64,000 nucleotides of DNA from Anaerotignum sp. MB30-C6 (GCF_030908465.1 NZ_CP133078.1:2852001-2916000); one strand, 5' to 3'; positions 39,164 to 48,770 are shown, counted from the stretch's first letter. The notes: generated by a model from the sequence alone, not told the origin. Numbers and translations are program-made.

Positions 39164-40011
39164 AAAAACGAAGACGTAAAAAAAAATATCTCGGCAAAAA
39201 ACTATTTAACACCACCTTTGTCGTAACATATGTCAGCTTTATTGGATTCTTATACCTATTTGCAACTCGTGTAACGCCTTGGGATATTGATTATTTTATT
39301 AAAGATACCCAGCAATACACTACTCATCTGGTTTCTTCAATAAAAACAAAGAAAGCCGAATTAGATGCAAAACGAGAGACAGCTGCCTTGGCAAAAGCCC
39401 TTTCTAAGGAACAAAAAAATAGGGATAATGCTTCCGCAAATAAAAACGACAAAGAGGATGAAGAAAAGGAAATCATCTTAGAATCTAGCACCGTAGATCT
39501 GGTTTATTTTTCTCAAACAGACCCTAGGTGGAATACCACCATTTATGGAACTGATAATATCATAGGCGTTTATGGTTGTGGGCCAACTACGCTGGCTATG
39601 GTTTTATCCACCTTTACAGATAATGATATCACCCCAGACATGGCTGCGACGTGGGCTTACGATAACGGACATTTTTGTGATAACAGTGGGTCCTATCATT
39701 CCATTATTCCAGACGGTGCTAACGCATTTGGGCTTACTTCAGAAAGCTTAAAAAACCCTTCAAAAGAAACAATTTTTAATGAATTGAATCAAGGAAACCT
39801 TGTAGTCGTACTAATGAATAAGGGTATTTTCACCTCACAAGGACACTTTATTATCCTTCGTGGTGTTACCCCAGAAGGAAAAGTTTTGATCGCAGACTCT
39901 CAAAACGCTGAAAACAGCCAACAACCTTGGGATCTTCAAACGATACTGGATGAAGCAAAGTATTCCGCAAGTTATGGCGGTCCATTTTGGTCCATCAGTA
40001 ATCGCAAATAG
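39160..40011 (+). CDS. Membrane-anchored C39-like cysteine peptidase
   Basis: The ATG overlaps the ATPase stop (ATGA). The 283-residue protein has a very basic N-terminus (KKRRRKKK), one membrane span (about residues 20-40) with the rest outside by the positive-inside rule, a charged linker, and a C39_2-like domain: 'YGCGPTTLAMVLSTF' (Cys), GHFIILRG (His) and LIADSQNAEN (Asp). These are hydrolases of extracellular substrates; a cell-wall or peptide substrate is likely but unknown. Confidence 0.85.
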   Translation: MKKRRRKKKYLGKKLFNTTFVVTYVSFIGFLYLFATRVTPWDIDYFIKDTQQYTTHLVSSIKTKKAELDAKRETAALAKALSKEQKNRDNASANKNDKEDEEKEIILESSTVDLVYFSQTDPRWNTTIYGTDNIIGVYGCGPTTLAMVLSTFTDNDITPDMAATWAYDNGHFCDNSGSYHSIIPDGANAFGLTSESLKNPSKETIFNELNQGNLVVVLMNKGIFTSQGHFIILRGVTPEGKVLIADSQNAENSQQPWDLQTILDEAKYSASYGGPFWSISNRK

Positions 40012-40077
40012 CCCTTGTGTTGGTAAGTACAAAAACATAGTATCTGTATAGATTTTTAGGAAAATAGAATATCATGC

Positions 40078-40118
40078 AAAAGCAGCCCTTTGTAAAAGAT
40101 ACAAAGGGCTGCTTTTTT
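40078..40118. terminator. Terminator after the C39 gene
   Basis: Stem AGCAGCCCTTTGT (40081-40093) with its complement at 40101-40113 and a T-run at 40113-40118; A-rich upstream, so it works in both directions. Confidence 0.92.
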
Positions 40119-40139
40119 AATTAAATTTTTCGACATATA

Positions 40140-40168
40140 TTGACGATATTCGTCAAAACTGATATATT
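40140..40168 (+). promoter_or_regulatory. Promoter of the riboswitch transcript
   Basis: TTGACG (40140-40145) and TATATT (40163-40168) with a 17-base spacer. GACGATATTCGTC (40142-40154) inside it is an inverted repeat that could be an operator. RNA would start about 25 bases before the aptamer. Confidence 0.75.
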
Positions 40169-40196
40169 AAAAATAATCTATGTTCTTAACTTAAAC

Positions 40197-40273
40197 TAAG
40201 GCAAACTATTTGAAAAAATAGGACGCAAAGCTGAAGGATCTAAGGATGTAAATCTATGATAGCCAGTTGCTGA
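40197..40273 (+). ncRNA. Class I cyclic-di-GMP riboswitch (GEMM-I)
   Basis: The GEMM-I core is visible in order: GGCAAAC, a P2 hairpin CTATT with GAAA loop and AATAG, GGACGCAAAGC, then CTAAGG, and the 3' strand ATGATAGCCAGTTGC. This is the natural aptamer for bis-(3'-5')-cyclic dimeric GMP. The expression platform downstream ends in a terminator (40340-40376), so ligand binding probably sets transcription read-through. The nearest downstream gene is the chemoreceptor at 41135, about 860 bases away. Confidence 0.88.
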
Positions 40274-40328
40274 TTATGGATTAGAAAGCAAACCACGCCT
40301 AAACTGGAGAGCCCATCTAACCTAATCA
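40270..40328 (+). promoter_or_regulatory. Expression-platform inverted repeat after the aptamer
   Basis: TGATTATGGATTAGA (from 40271) pairs with TCTAACCTAATCA (about 40316-40328) around a 30-base internal part. It begins at the 3' end of the aptamer, so it could compete with aptamer closure or the terminator. Confidence 0.5.
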
Positions 40329-40339
40329 TTTTTGTCATT

Positions 40340-40376
40340 AAAAGCAGCCGCTACTGTACAGTAGTAGTTGCTTTTT
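40340..40376 (+). terminator. Riboswitch terminator
   Basis: AAAAGCA and TGCTTTT form the base of a stem whose top, CTACTGTACAGTAG, is a perfect palindrome; a T-run ends it. It would stop the riboswitch transcript at about 40378. Confidence 0.85.
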
Positions 40377-41134
40377 GTCTGTTTGCATGAATTTATGACG
40401 TCCATGTACGGACTACCATTGCATAAAAAATCAGATAACGCATTCTAGCTATCTTTTTTGAAAACATCTCAATTTCCAATTCCTTTATAATAGAAATAAC
40501 TTTGGGAAAATAACCCTTTGCTTTGCTTATGGCATATCTAAGTATTTTTCAACTCAAAAAATATTAGAATACCAACCTAATTTTTCTACCCTTTCAATCA
40601 TACTTTGTTCTGCGTCTACTGTTTGTGGGCGAAGTGATTACTGTAGTCTGCTTACCTTATGGTTGTTCAGCTTTTTTCAATTATTGCAACCATAAGACTG
40701 CATTTTTATGACTTTTCTAATAGCATTTGAATTTATATGAAAGGAGTCGCTGTCCTTATTTGGTAAAAAGAGTAAAGTCAGATAGGGCTATTTTATGCTA
40801 TGGAAGATGTTCAGAAGGGGGAATCGCCGTCTATCCCAACAGATTCAACGCCTTTTAAGGAATTCCCCTTAACTAATGTTGAACCATGTCCGCAGACAAG
40901 AAAATTAACAAAGTCATAGATATTCTTTTATACCACTTAAGGAGATCAGCTTATTAAAAAAGACCAATGTAATGCTGAAATTTAAAAGTCAAATGGGTGG
41001 AAAAACTTATAGCCATAGCCAGCCGTTATTACAGGCAATATTTATTTTAGGGTACTAAATATTTAAGAACATAATTCTTATGAAACAAATAATCTTTCTA
41101 TTATCTGACTATGTTTTAGGAAAAGGAGAATAAC
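40377..41134. other. Non-coding DNA before the chemoreceptor, with two hairpins
   Basis: About 760 bases with no gene. A perfect 10-bp inverted repeat, CTTATGGTTG (40656-40665) and CAACCATAAG (40687-40696), lies in it, as does a second pair, AAGGGGGAAT (40815-40824) and ATTCCCCTT (40862-40870). They could be parts of a long leader, a small RNA or decayed DNA. No full-length frame is left on either strand. Confidence 0.5.
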
Positions 41135-43186
41135 ATGAAATCATTAAAACTAAAGATGACACTAATAATGGCAGGAATCTTGCTGATTTTTTCATTCGTT
41201 AATACTGCGGCAGCAATCTATCTGAACTATAGGAGTGTAAATGAAACGGTTGAAGCCGATTTAAAATCAATTGCACAAGTCACTGAGGTAGCCATATCAG
41301 AGTCCCTAAACAACTTACAAATGACCATTGAAGCAGTTGCTTCCCAGGAGTTCATTGGAAATAAAGAGCTTTCACAGCAGCAAGTAATAGAGGAGCTAAA
41401 AGAAAATGCAGAAGCTTTTGGCATGGAATCTCTGTCTATTGTTGACAGCTCAGGGATTATAATCAGTACCGACAGCAACAAAAATGGCACACAAGCAGCC
41501 TCATACGACTGGTACAGCGGTGCTGCCTCAGGGGAAACCACGCTGACTTCTCCATTACTTGATAGTGACGGTGTAAGAAAAATATTTTTAAGTACCAAGG
41601 TTAATAATAAGGTGTTTTCCGGCCTACTCGTTGCTACCCTTGACTGCCAAACTTATACCAATATTATAACGGATATTACAGTAAACCAATCGGGGAATGT
41701 GTTCATGCTTGATAGCAAGGGCTTCTCCATTGCTGATGTGGATCATCAGCTTGTTGCAAATGCAACAAACATAATCGAGGAAGCAAAAACGGATAAAACC
41801 CTTGAATCCGCTGCCGCTGTTTTTCGTAAAATGGTCGGGGGAGAAACAGATATAGACAAGTACCTTATAAATGGAAATGAGCGAATTTGCTATTATGGCC
41901 CAATTAAAAATACAGATGGCTGGTCATACGGTATTGTTGTCCCTACAGCGGAAATGATGTCTAGTATTGGTATTACAACGACACTACTCGTGATTACTAG
42001 CGTCATCTTTATGCTTGTGGGAATCGTGATTGCAATATTTATGTCCAAGTCCATTACAAACCCTATTGTAAGCATGAGCAAAAGGCTCCGCGACCTATCC
42101 GATGGCGACCTTACCTCCGCTGTTCCTGTAGTGGATTCAAAGGATGAGCTAGGCTTGCTTTATCGTTCTCTCTGTGCAACAGTGGAAACCTGTCGCAGCT
42201 TTATAGACGAAATTTCAACGGTTTTAGGTGAAATCAGCAAGGGAAATCTTGATTGTAAATCAGAAAAAGAATATGTAGGAGATTTTGCACCAATTAAGGT
42301 CTCCTTAGAAACAATATTGGAATCCTTAAACAATACAATGACAGAAATCAAGAATTCTGCAGAACAGGTTGCTGGCTGTTCCAATCAGGTATCGGCAGGT
42401 GCACAAGCTCTGGCTCAAGGTGCAACTGAGCAAGCAAGCAGCGTAGAGGAGCTCTCTGCAACAATTACCCAGATTTCACAGCACATTAAGCAAAATGCTG
42501 ATAATGCACAGCTTGCAAACGCAGAAGCCCAATTTTCTGGTGAAGAGGTTAAAAACAGTAATCAACAGATGCAGGAAATGAAAGTTGCCATTAATAATAT
42601 AAATACAAAATCAGGGGAAATTAGCAAAATCATCAAAACCATCGAAGATATTGCTTTCCAAACAAATATCTTAGCCCTAAATGCTGCTGTTGAAGCTGCA
42701 CGTGCCGGCTCTGCGGGAAGAGGGTTTGCCGTTGTTGCTGATGAAGTTCGAAGCCTTGCACAGAAATCATCAGAGGCTGCCAAGGATACCACAACTCTTA
42801 TTGAAGAGACCGTACAGGCAATCGAATACGGCACTAAAATCACCGATAGCACTGCACAATCCATGCTGAATGTAGTAAAATCCGCAAACAAAGTTGGGAA
42901 TTTAATCAATGAAATCTTCAATGCCTCTAAGGAGCAAGCTTCAGCTATCTCCCAGATCACAATAGGGGTTGAACAAATTTCCTCGGTTGTGCAAACCAAC
43001 AGTGCAACGGCAGAAGAAAGTGCAGCAGCCAGCGAGGAGTTTAGTGGTCAAGCACAATTACTGAAAGAGCAAATTGAGCAGTTTAAATTAAAGAATTCAA
43101 CCAACCATTTATACGACGCAATTAACGACCAAGAAGATAGCCCGATTTCAGCTCAATACCTATTTGGTGAAAAACATAAATATTGA
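41135..43186 (+). CDS. Methyl-accepting chemotaxis protein with dCache domain
   Basis: The 683-residue receptor has a membrane span at about residues 8-30, an extracellular dCache-like ligand domain (about 35-280), a second span (about 285-308), a HAMP domain (about 310-365) and a signalling domain with the hairpin '[20 protein letters not shown]' and [30 protein letters not shown]. It signals to CheA via CheW/CheV. It is the first gene after the cyclic-di-GMP riboswitch, so transcriptional read-through may control it. Confidence 0.93.
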   Translation: MKSLKLKMTLIMAGILLIFSFVNTAAAIYLNYRSVNETVEADLKSIAQVTEVAISESLNNLQMTIEAVASQEFIGNKELSQQQVIEELKENAEAFGMESLSIVDSSGIIISTDSNKNGTQAASYDWYSGAASGETTLTSPLLDSDGVRKIFLSTKVNNKVFSGLLVATLDCQTYTNIITDITVNQSGNVFMLDSKGFSIADVDHQLVANATNIIEEAKTDKTLESAAAVFRKMVGGETDIDKYLINGNERICYYGPIKNTDGWSYGIVVPTAEMMSSIGITTTLLVITSVIFMLVGIVIAIFMSKSITNPIVSMSKRLRDLSDGDLTSAVPVVDSKDELGLLYRSLCATVETCRSFIDEISTVLGEISKGNLDCKSEKEYVGDFAPIKVSLETILESLNNTMTEIKNSAEQVAGCSNQVSAGAQALAQGATEQASSVEELSATITQISQHIKQNADNAQLANAEAQFSGEEVKNSNQQMQEMKVAINNINTKSGEISKIIKTIEDIAFQTNILALNAAVEAARAGSAGRGFAVVADEVRSLAQKSSEAAKDTTTLIEETVQAIEYGTKITDSTAQSMLNVVKSANKVGNLINEIFNASKEQASAISQITIGVEQISSVVQTNSATAEESAAASEEFSGQAQLLKEQIEQFKLKNSTNHLYDAINDQEDSPISAQYLFGEKHKY

Positions 43187-43240
43187 GCAAATCCTCTAAG
43201 CTGACTTAAAAAGTTAGATTAAAGTAAATATTGCCACCTT

Positions 43241-43282
43241 AGGGACTTACTGACTTTAAATTACAGAGGGTAAGTCTCTTTC
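43241..43282 (+). terminator. Terminator of the chemoreceptor gene
   Basis: AGGGACTTAC (43241-43250) and GTAAGTCTCT (43270-43279), one G-U pair, followed by TTTCG. Confidence 0.7.
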
Positions 43283-43373
43283 GTTATACTGACCTCAAAT
43301 GGTTTTCTAGGAGTAGACTTTTCAGTCTAGTGTTTTTTCTATCCCCTTCCTTTTTAAAATAGGCCCAGTTGCC

Positions 43374-43419
43374 AAAAAACCCCCAATCGTAGATAAATAA
43401 ACTACGATTGGGGATTTTT
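43374..43419. terminator. Bidirectional terminator between chemoreceptor and fliD operon
   Basis: CCCCAATCGTAG (43381-43392) and CTACGATTGGGG (43402-43413), perfect 12-bp stem, with A-run before and T-run after. It serves both the rightward MCP and leftward fliT-like transcripts. Apart from the two terminators, 43187-43542 holds nothing I recognise. Confidence 0.92.
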
Positions 43420-43542
43420 GACAAGAGAAAAATCTAAAAACCAAGTAAAAAGCAACATAATATTCCAGTATTCCATTTAGACGAATTGTTGCCTAATAAA
43501 ATGGCAATAACTGAAGGTTTTCCACCTTTTGAACCTATCTAG

Positions 43543-43941
43543 TTACCTTTTATAGAAGGAGTTCTCCCCTCCTATTTTAAGATTAATAGCTTGATCATAT
43601 TGAATCGTACTCTCAAGACACCTTGTGATTTTCTTATAGATTTCATATATCGACCCAAACACAGGGTTTTCCAATTGCTTTTCTGCTACAGGGCTATGTA
43701 AAATACTTCTCACTGCCTCTTCATCACTTTCAGGCAAACTTTTTAATAGATCTTCTCTGGCATAATCAATACTGTCAATCTCAAGCATTACCTCTGTACG
43801 CATCTTCATGACTAATTCAAAAGCATATAAATCGTTACGTTGCAATGAATCTGCCATCTGCTTTGTAATATCTTGCAATTCGTTCATTTTATTATATTTC
43901 TTTTGAAGATTTAAGGTTATCTCATCAAATGTTGTGTTCAT
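43543..43941 (-). CDS. FliT-like flagellar chaperone
   Basis: The ATG at 43941 (RBS AAAGGATG) gives a 132-residue helical protein: LNLQKKYNKMNELQDITKQM, 'LYAFELVMKMRTEVMLEID', and a C-terminal helix. It follows fliD and fliS, the site of fliT or flgN-like chaperones. Sequence signals in this family are weak, so the assignment rests on helical composition and context. Confidence 0.6.
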   Translation of the reverse strand: MNTTFDEITLNLQKKYNKMNELQDITKQMADSLQRNDLYAFELVMKMRTEVMLEIDSIDYAREDLLKSLPESDEEAVRSILHSPVAEKQLENPVFGSIYEIYKKITRCLESTIQYDQAINLKIGGENSFYKR

Positions 43942-43963
43942 ACAGTACACATCCTTTGTACTT

Positions 43964-44350
43964 CTAGTTTTTAACCAAGTCAACTTGGGAGAGACGATCT
44001 GCCTCCTTGAAGGTGTTTCGTAAATCCATTAACATGGACCGAAGTTCATGGATCAATTCAACATTTCTTCCTGCCTTTATTCTTGCAACTTGGAATTGGA
44101 AATACTCATACATCCTTGAAATCTCCCGACTAATACTATATGTCTTATCAAGAGTTGTATCAAGGTAACGAATAATTTCCGAAACCCTATCCATGGACGC
44201 CTCAAACGTAGCAAGATCACTGTTTTTCAAAGACATTTCTGCCTTAGTGAGCCTTTTCGCACTTTCATCAAAAAGAAGCAGCAAAAGTTCCCCCGAAGTC
44301 ATCGTATTAACTGATTGTTGCTTATATTGTTGATAACCATAATTATTCAT
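43964..44350 (-). CDS. fliS: Flagellar chaperone FliS
   Basis: This 128-residue protein has the FliS start 'YQQYKQQSVNTMTSGELLLL' with LFDESAKRLTKAE, then an IIRYLDTTLDKTYSISREIS helix. FliS binds flagellin C-termini in the cytoplasm and prevents early polymerisation. It overlaps the next gene by 20 bases or less depending on start. Confidence 0.93.
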   Translation of the reverse strand: MNNYGYQQYKQQSVNTMTSGELLLLLFDESAKRLTKAEMSLKNSDLATFEASMDRVSEIIRYLDTTLDKTYSISREISRMYEYFQFQVARIKAGRNVELIHELRSMLMDLRNTFKEADRLSQVDLVKN

Positions 44351-44379
44351 ATTCTTTTGCCTACCCTTTCAACTCAATA

Positions 44380-46803
44380 TTAGCCGCCAAACTGTTGCGT
44401 TAGCCAACCGCTTTGTGCATTCATCTGCTGCACCAGCTGCTCTAAAGCTGTAAATTGTCTTTGATATCTTGTACGCTCAGTGGTTAATTTTGATTCTAAC
44501 TTTTTAACGACATCATCAATGTCCTTCATTTGCTCTAGTAAAGAGTTTTTCAACATGGAACTTGGTGATTTTTCGCTGCCTGCCTTTTCCACCAAAATCC
44601 CCTTTGTGGCACCCGTAGTTGCTGCATACTTATCTGTAATAGACTTCATGCGGGACATTGCACCACCTGTGGTAAGACTACCGCCATCTCCCGCTTCTGT
44701 AAACAGTGTTTTAACATTATCGGGGTTTTCCGCAAGGGAAGCCTTTAACTTGGACTCATCTAAGATTATTTTACCATTATCCTTCCAATTGGTAGACACA
44801 GATAGTCCAATATCACTAAAAGATAAACCATCGGTTCTTGTGTTTAAGAAAGCAAATCTTAGATCATTGGTTAAGCTAACAATATCGGGGTCCCCAAAGA
44901 GCATACCCTTTTTTGCTTTTTCTTCCCAATTTTTAATCTCTGTTTCAGACAATTCTTTCCTTTGCTCATCGGTAAGGGGGGGGAATTTTCTTTCCCGCTT
45001 TTCACCTACTGCAGAGTTTGCTGATTCCACCAATTCATTGTAGTCTTTCACCATACTCTTAATGGCATCAACAATCTTGTCTGTATCAACGGAAGCATCA
45101 AATTTAACTGCCTCAGTTCCTGAAATGGGATTCCCACTGCCATCATAACCAAAGGTTCCATTTACCCCAATTGTCATACCGTCTAAGGTAAAGGAATTGG
45201 TTCCTCTTGTAATCTCTATGGGAGCAGAACCTCCTTCTCCGTCGAAGTCCACAAGAATAACTGCATCTTTACCAGCAACAGAGGTACCATTGGTAGTAGC
45301 CTCAATACTTCCGTCAACCTCATTACGCTTACCAAACAGTAATTTTTCAAAATCGTTTAGCTCTGCATTTCCCACGCCAATTTCCACTTCCCCGCCAGCA
45401 CCACTTTGGGTAGATACCACAGAAAAGGAGTCACTATTGGGCTGGTAGGAAATATTCACACCGGCTCTTTCATTATCATTAATTGTCTTTAAAATATCAC
45501 CTAGGGTGGTTTTTCCCTTTTCGTATTTGATATTTATGCTTTCACCGTTAATTCTAAGTGTATACTCTTGCCCATCGTTAAGAGGAACACCATCTAAATT
45601 TTTTAACCCAGAGCTTTCCAGGGGACTACCCAAGTTCAGTTTGTTTGTTGCACCACTTCTGATGCCGAATACACCGCTATCCCCCAACAGCCCATCGGAT
45701 GCGTTGGAAATGCGTAATATAGAGGTTTTGTCCACCTCTCCCGAAGGAGGGGTCGTTGTTTGAAACTTAATTTTTTGAGTAGTATCATCCCTCGATACCT
45801 TAATTCGACCCGCACCAAATGCAGTATTCAATTCCTCTTGCAAGTAATCCTTAAACTTAGCTTCAGTCAACTTAGTCTCGTCATCGAACTTAATGGTCTT
45901 TTTTACACCATTATATTCGAAGGTAAGTGCCTTGTCTTTCATTTTGTCAAGAAAGGATGCTGTTTTTTGAAGGGCAGCGGAATCAATTTGTGCAACGGCA
46001 TCTAAGCCTGCATCAGTAATGCTTTTATCTACCATGGTAGAGGAACCAGCAGTCATTCCCAATGCATTCATTAAACCAGAATTACCACTAACAATTTGTA
46101 GTTTATTCCCAATGCCATCCGTATTCTTAAACTGCAACGTCTCCCCGTTTGCAGTAACGCTCATCACATCACTAAGTTTCTTCCCATCTTTTATATCTAC
46201 TTGTTGTAATGCTTTTGTAAGGCCATCTACAACGTCAGCAGCATTGGTATATAAGCCGCTTTCTTTTTGAGGCATGGTTACAACATATCTTTCAGATCCA
46301 TATTCCACGGTAAACGTTTTCCCAGTTATGGCACATGTAGAAGATGTACCGTAGTCAATTGCTCCCGTTTCTATATAATTGTTTGATAAGGCCTGATTGG
46401 TAGTCAAGCTTGCATCCCTTGCTAATTCCTTTACACCAAGAATAGAAAGGTCGCTGTTATTGGCACTACCAGAAACAGAAATATACTTACTGTTTTCCCC
46501 CTTTGGGGAAATCACACTTTTATCATAAAAACCAGCACTAAATAAGTTCGTGCTAGATGAATAGGACGTGTACTTATCAGCAAAGCTGATCAACTTAGAA
46601 CTAATGGAACGAAATGCATCTGTTTTCCATGATAACAGTGTTTTGTTTTGCTTTTGTTTTGCAATTTTGCTTCTTGTGGAGATGGTCATGCCATCAATCA
46701 ACTCATCTGTATTTAGGCCGCTGGCAAGGCCGCCAATTCCTTTGGTTTGGCTCCCATAAGCAGCACTGGAAGAGGATGATGTTAGACTGGATATTGTTGC
46801 CAT
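44380..46803 (-). CDS. fliD: Flagellar filament cap protein FliD
   Basis: The 807-residue protein has the conserved N-terminus GIGGLASGLNTDELIDGM and KIAKQKQNKTLLSWKTDAFR, a long middle domain, and the C-terminal FliD region with 'DNVKTLFTEAGDGGSLTTG' and the LESKLTTERTRYQRQFTALE helix. It caps growing filaments. It is long for a FliD (often 450-700), with the extra length in middle D2/D3 domains. AAGGAGGAATAC precedes the ATG. Confidence 0.95.
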   Translation of the reverse strand: MATISSLTSSSSSAAYGSQTKGIGGLASGLNTDELIDGMTISTRSKIAKQKQNKTLLSWKTDAFRSISSKLISFADKYTSYSSSTNLFSAGFYDKSVISPKGENSKYISVSGSANNSDLSILGVKELARDASLTTNQALSNNYIETGAIDYGTSSTCAITGKTFTVEYGSERYVVTMPQKESGLYTNAADVVDGLTKALQQVDIKDGKKLSDVMSVTANGETLQFKNTDGIGNKLQIVSGNSGLMNALGMTAGSSTMVDKSITDAGLDAVAQIDSAALQKTASFLDKMKDKALTFEYNGVKKTIKFDDETKLTEAKFKDYLQEELNTAFGAGRIKVSRDDTTQKIKFQTTTPPSGEVDKTSILRISNASDGLLGDSGVFGIRSGATNKLNLGSPLESSGLKNLDGVPLNDGQEYTLRINGESINIKYEKGKTTLGDILKTINDNERAGVNISYQPNSDSFSVVSTQSGAGGEVEIGVGNAELNDFEKLLFGKRNEVDGSIEATTNGTSVAGKDAVILVDFDGEGGSAPIEITRGTNSFTLDGMTIGVNGTFGYDGSGNPISGTEAVKFDASVDTDKIVDAIKSMVKDYNELVESANSAVGEKRERKFPPLTDEQRKELSETEIKNWEEKAKKGMLFGDPDIVSLTNDLRFAFLNTRTDGLSFSDIGLSVSTNWKDNGKIILDESKLKASLAENPDNVKTLFTEAGDGGSLTTGGAMSRMKSITDKYAATTGATKGILVEKAGSEKSPSSMLKNSLLEQMKDIDDVVKKLESKLTTERTRYQRQFTALEQLVQQMNAQSGWLTQQFGG

Positions 46804-46941
46804 AGTATTCCTCCTTAATATATAGTAACGTTTTCTATTGAACGATCCATAACGAATTTTACTCTATACTTATTTTTCGACATATAGTATACTTTTATTA
46901 ATAGTTCAGATTAACAAATAAATTATCATGAGGTGATACTG

Positions 46942-47715
46942 GTGTCAGTAATAATTACATTAACCAATCAAAAAGGGGGCGTAGGCAAGACAACTACAAC
47001 TGCTACCCTTATAACAGGCTTATCACTTCAAGAATATAAAGTTCTTGGAATCGATCTTGATCCCCAGGGAAACCTTGGTTTTTCATTAGGTTTAGACATT
47101 GAAAGTACCCATACAATTTATGACGTTTTTCGAGGAACCGCAAACATTGAGGATGTGATTCAAAAAACAGAATTTGGTGATATTATTCCCTCAAACATTT
47201 TACTTAGTGGTGCCGAATTGGAGTTTAATCGCTCTGGTAGAGAATATCTCTTAAAAGAAGCTCTGGAATCCGTTGCGAATTTATATGATTTTATAATAAT
47301 TGATACACCACCGGCATTAAATATATTAACGGTAAATGCCTATGTTTGCTCTGACCACCTTATCGTGCCTATGGTTCCCGAAATTCTAAGCCTTTTAGGG
47401 GTAAGCCAGCTAAAGGAAACAGCACAAACAGTGAAGAAATTTTATAACCCAAAACTAACTGTGTTGGGGTTGTTGCTTACAAAGTATAATAATCGCACCA
47501 ACCTTGCAAAAGAAGTTGCAGAAATGGCAGGGGAAATAGCAAAACAATTGGACACAACGGTATTTTCTGCAAAAATTAGATCCAGCGTGTCCGTTGCAGA
47601 ATCTCCCGCCCATGGATCCTGCGTGCTTTTACATGCCCCTAGGTCAAAACCTACTTTGGATTATATTAACTTCATCGAAGAGGTTCTTCTGCGTTGCAAG
47701 GCAGCAAAAAAGTAA
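46942..47715 (+). CDS. ParA/MinD-type ATPase
   Basis: The GTG at 46942 follows GAGGTGATACTG. The 257-residue protein has the deviant Walker A KGGVGKTT (residues 11-18), switch I 'LGIDLDPQGNLGFSLG' and switch II FIIIDTPPALNIL. No ParB gene is nearby; the only partner is the ComFB-domain gene 123 bases downstream in the same orientation. ParA-like ATPases near flagellar genes usually set the number or place of organelles (FlhG type), and no flhG is in the flagellar operon here. Confidence 0.92.
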   Translation: MSVIITLTNQKGGVGKTTTTATLITGLSLQEYKVLGIDLDPQGNLGFSLGLDIESTHTIYDVFRGTANIEDVIQKTEFGDIIPSNILLSGAELEFNRSGREYLLKEALESVANLYDFIIIDTPPALNILTVNAYVCSDHLIVPMVPEILSLLGVSQLKETAQTVKKFYNPKLTVLGLLLTKYNNRTNLAKEVAEMAGEIAKQLDTTVFSAKIRSSVSVAESPAHGSCVLLHAPRSKPTLDYINFIEEVLLRCKAAKK

Positions 47716-47838
47716 ACATAACACTGACGGAATACTATTTTCTTTCCGATTCAAAGTAGACAATGTAACTGCGCATACTTTTAATCGTTTTTTTCGTCAC
47801 TTAACTTAGTCTAATATATATTGAAAAGAGGTAATAAA

Positions 47839-48759
47839 ATGGCGCGCAAAACAAATAAGACCGCCCACGTCCTAAACCTTATATCAAAGGCTAAAGATGA
47901 ACATCAGGCTATGGAAGATCAAATGCAAATCGATAGTACAGGTTCTGATGTTTCCAAAGATCTATTGTTTATGGGCATTGAACCTACCAATGATAAATCC
48001 ATATCGGATAAAATAAATGAAAATCTTGAAGCAATTGTGGACCAAGGAGAAGCCATAGCTCCAAATGAAACCACCCTGCCACAGGCAGTAAATGAGGACC
48101 CTCCACAAGAAGAAGATAAACCCGTACAGGAAGAAAGCCTTGTACAAGAAGAACCGACCATGCAAGAAACGACCGAAGCAACTCAAATGGATACTGGGGA
48201 AAATACTACCCTAGAAACTGATTCCAATAAAAATGCAACGAAAAAAACCATAGAGGCTGGATTTTCTACTGAGGGAATTGAGGAAATTGAAAACAAACAT
48301 ACGGAAACGACAGATGCAATCCATACACATTCTGAAAAATCAGATAATGGTCACGCAGAAACAGAACATTCAGGTATGGAGGGGTTTGAAGGGTTAACTT
48401 TCCAAGAAGCAACACCATCCATCGTGGCATATGAGGCTGCGCCTTCCGATGAGATTCCTCAGGAATTACCTATTACCACCCCACCCGAGCCTAGGTATTA
48501 TTACATCAATGTGTATGAGTGCCTAGTAACAGAAAGAATCGAGGAGTTTCAATCTATGTTTGACGTTTGTACTTGCCAAAGATGTACCGCTGATGTTATT
48601 GCATTGACATTAACGAATTTGCCAGCCAAGTATATTGTTTCCGAAAGCAAAAGATCAGTTCCCTTGCTCAGTTATTATAGAGAAAAATTTAAATCCTCCG
48701 TTACTGCTCAATTATCTAGTGCTTGTATCGTAATAAAACAAAATCCCCATCATAAATAA
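47839..48759 (+). CDS. ComFB-domain protein with acidic linker, next to ParA
   Basis: The ATG at 47839 (RBS AAAAGAGG) gives 306 residues. A basic N-terminus (ARKTNKTAHVLNLISKAKDE) is followed by about 190 residues of E/T/Q/D-rich disordered linker, then a C-terminal ComFB domain (about 219-306) with the metal-binding-like CTCQRC at 244-249, and 'DVIALTLTNLPAKYIV'. ComFB proteins have been reported as cyclic dinucleotide receptors in cyanobacteria. A ParA-interacting N-terminal peptide, a linker and a sensor domain would fit a ParA cargo protein. Confidence 0.82.
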   Translation: MARKTNKTAHVLNLISKAKDEHQAMEDQMQIDSTGSDVSKDLLFMGIEPTNDKSISDKINENLEAIVDQGEAIAPNETTLPQAVNEDPPQEEDKPVQEESLVQEEPTMQETTEATQMDTGENTTLETDSNKNATKKTIEAGFSTEGIEEIENKHTETTDAIHTHSEKSDNGHAETEHSGMEGFEGLTFQEATPSIVAYEAAPSDEIPQELPITTPPEPRYYYINVYECLVTERIEEFQSMFDVCTCQRCTADVIALTLTNLPAKYIVSESKRSVPLLSYYREKFKSSVTAQLSSACIVIKQNPHHK

Positions 48760-48770
48760 ATAAGACTATA

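Noticed and set aside
40556..40640. Minus-strand tail SLRPQTVDAEQSMIERVEKL before a stop
   Set aside because: It looks like the end of a real protein, but no open frame extends upstream (stop codons within 30 bases), so at most a decayed remnant; I do not call a gene.
46804..46941. Sigma-28 (FliA) promoter for fliD
   Set aside because: I looked for TAAA-N15-GCCGATAA; TATGTCGAAAA is near but spacing (12) and sequence do not fit well enough.
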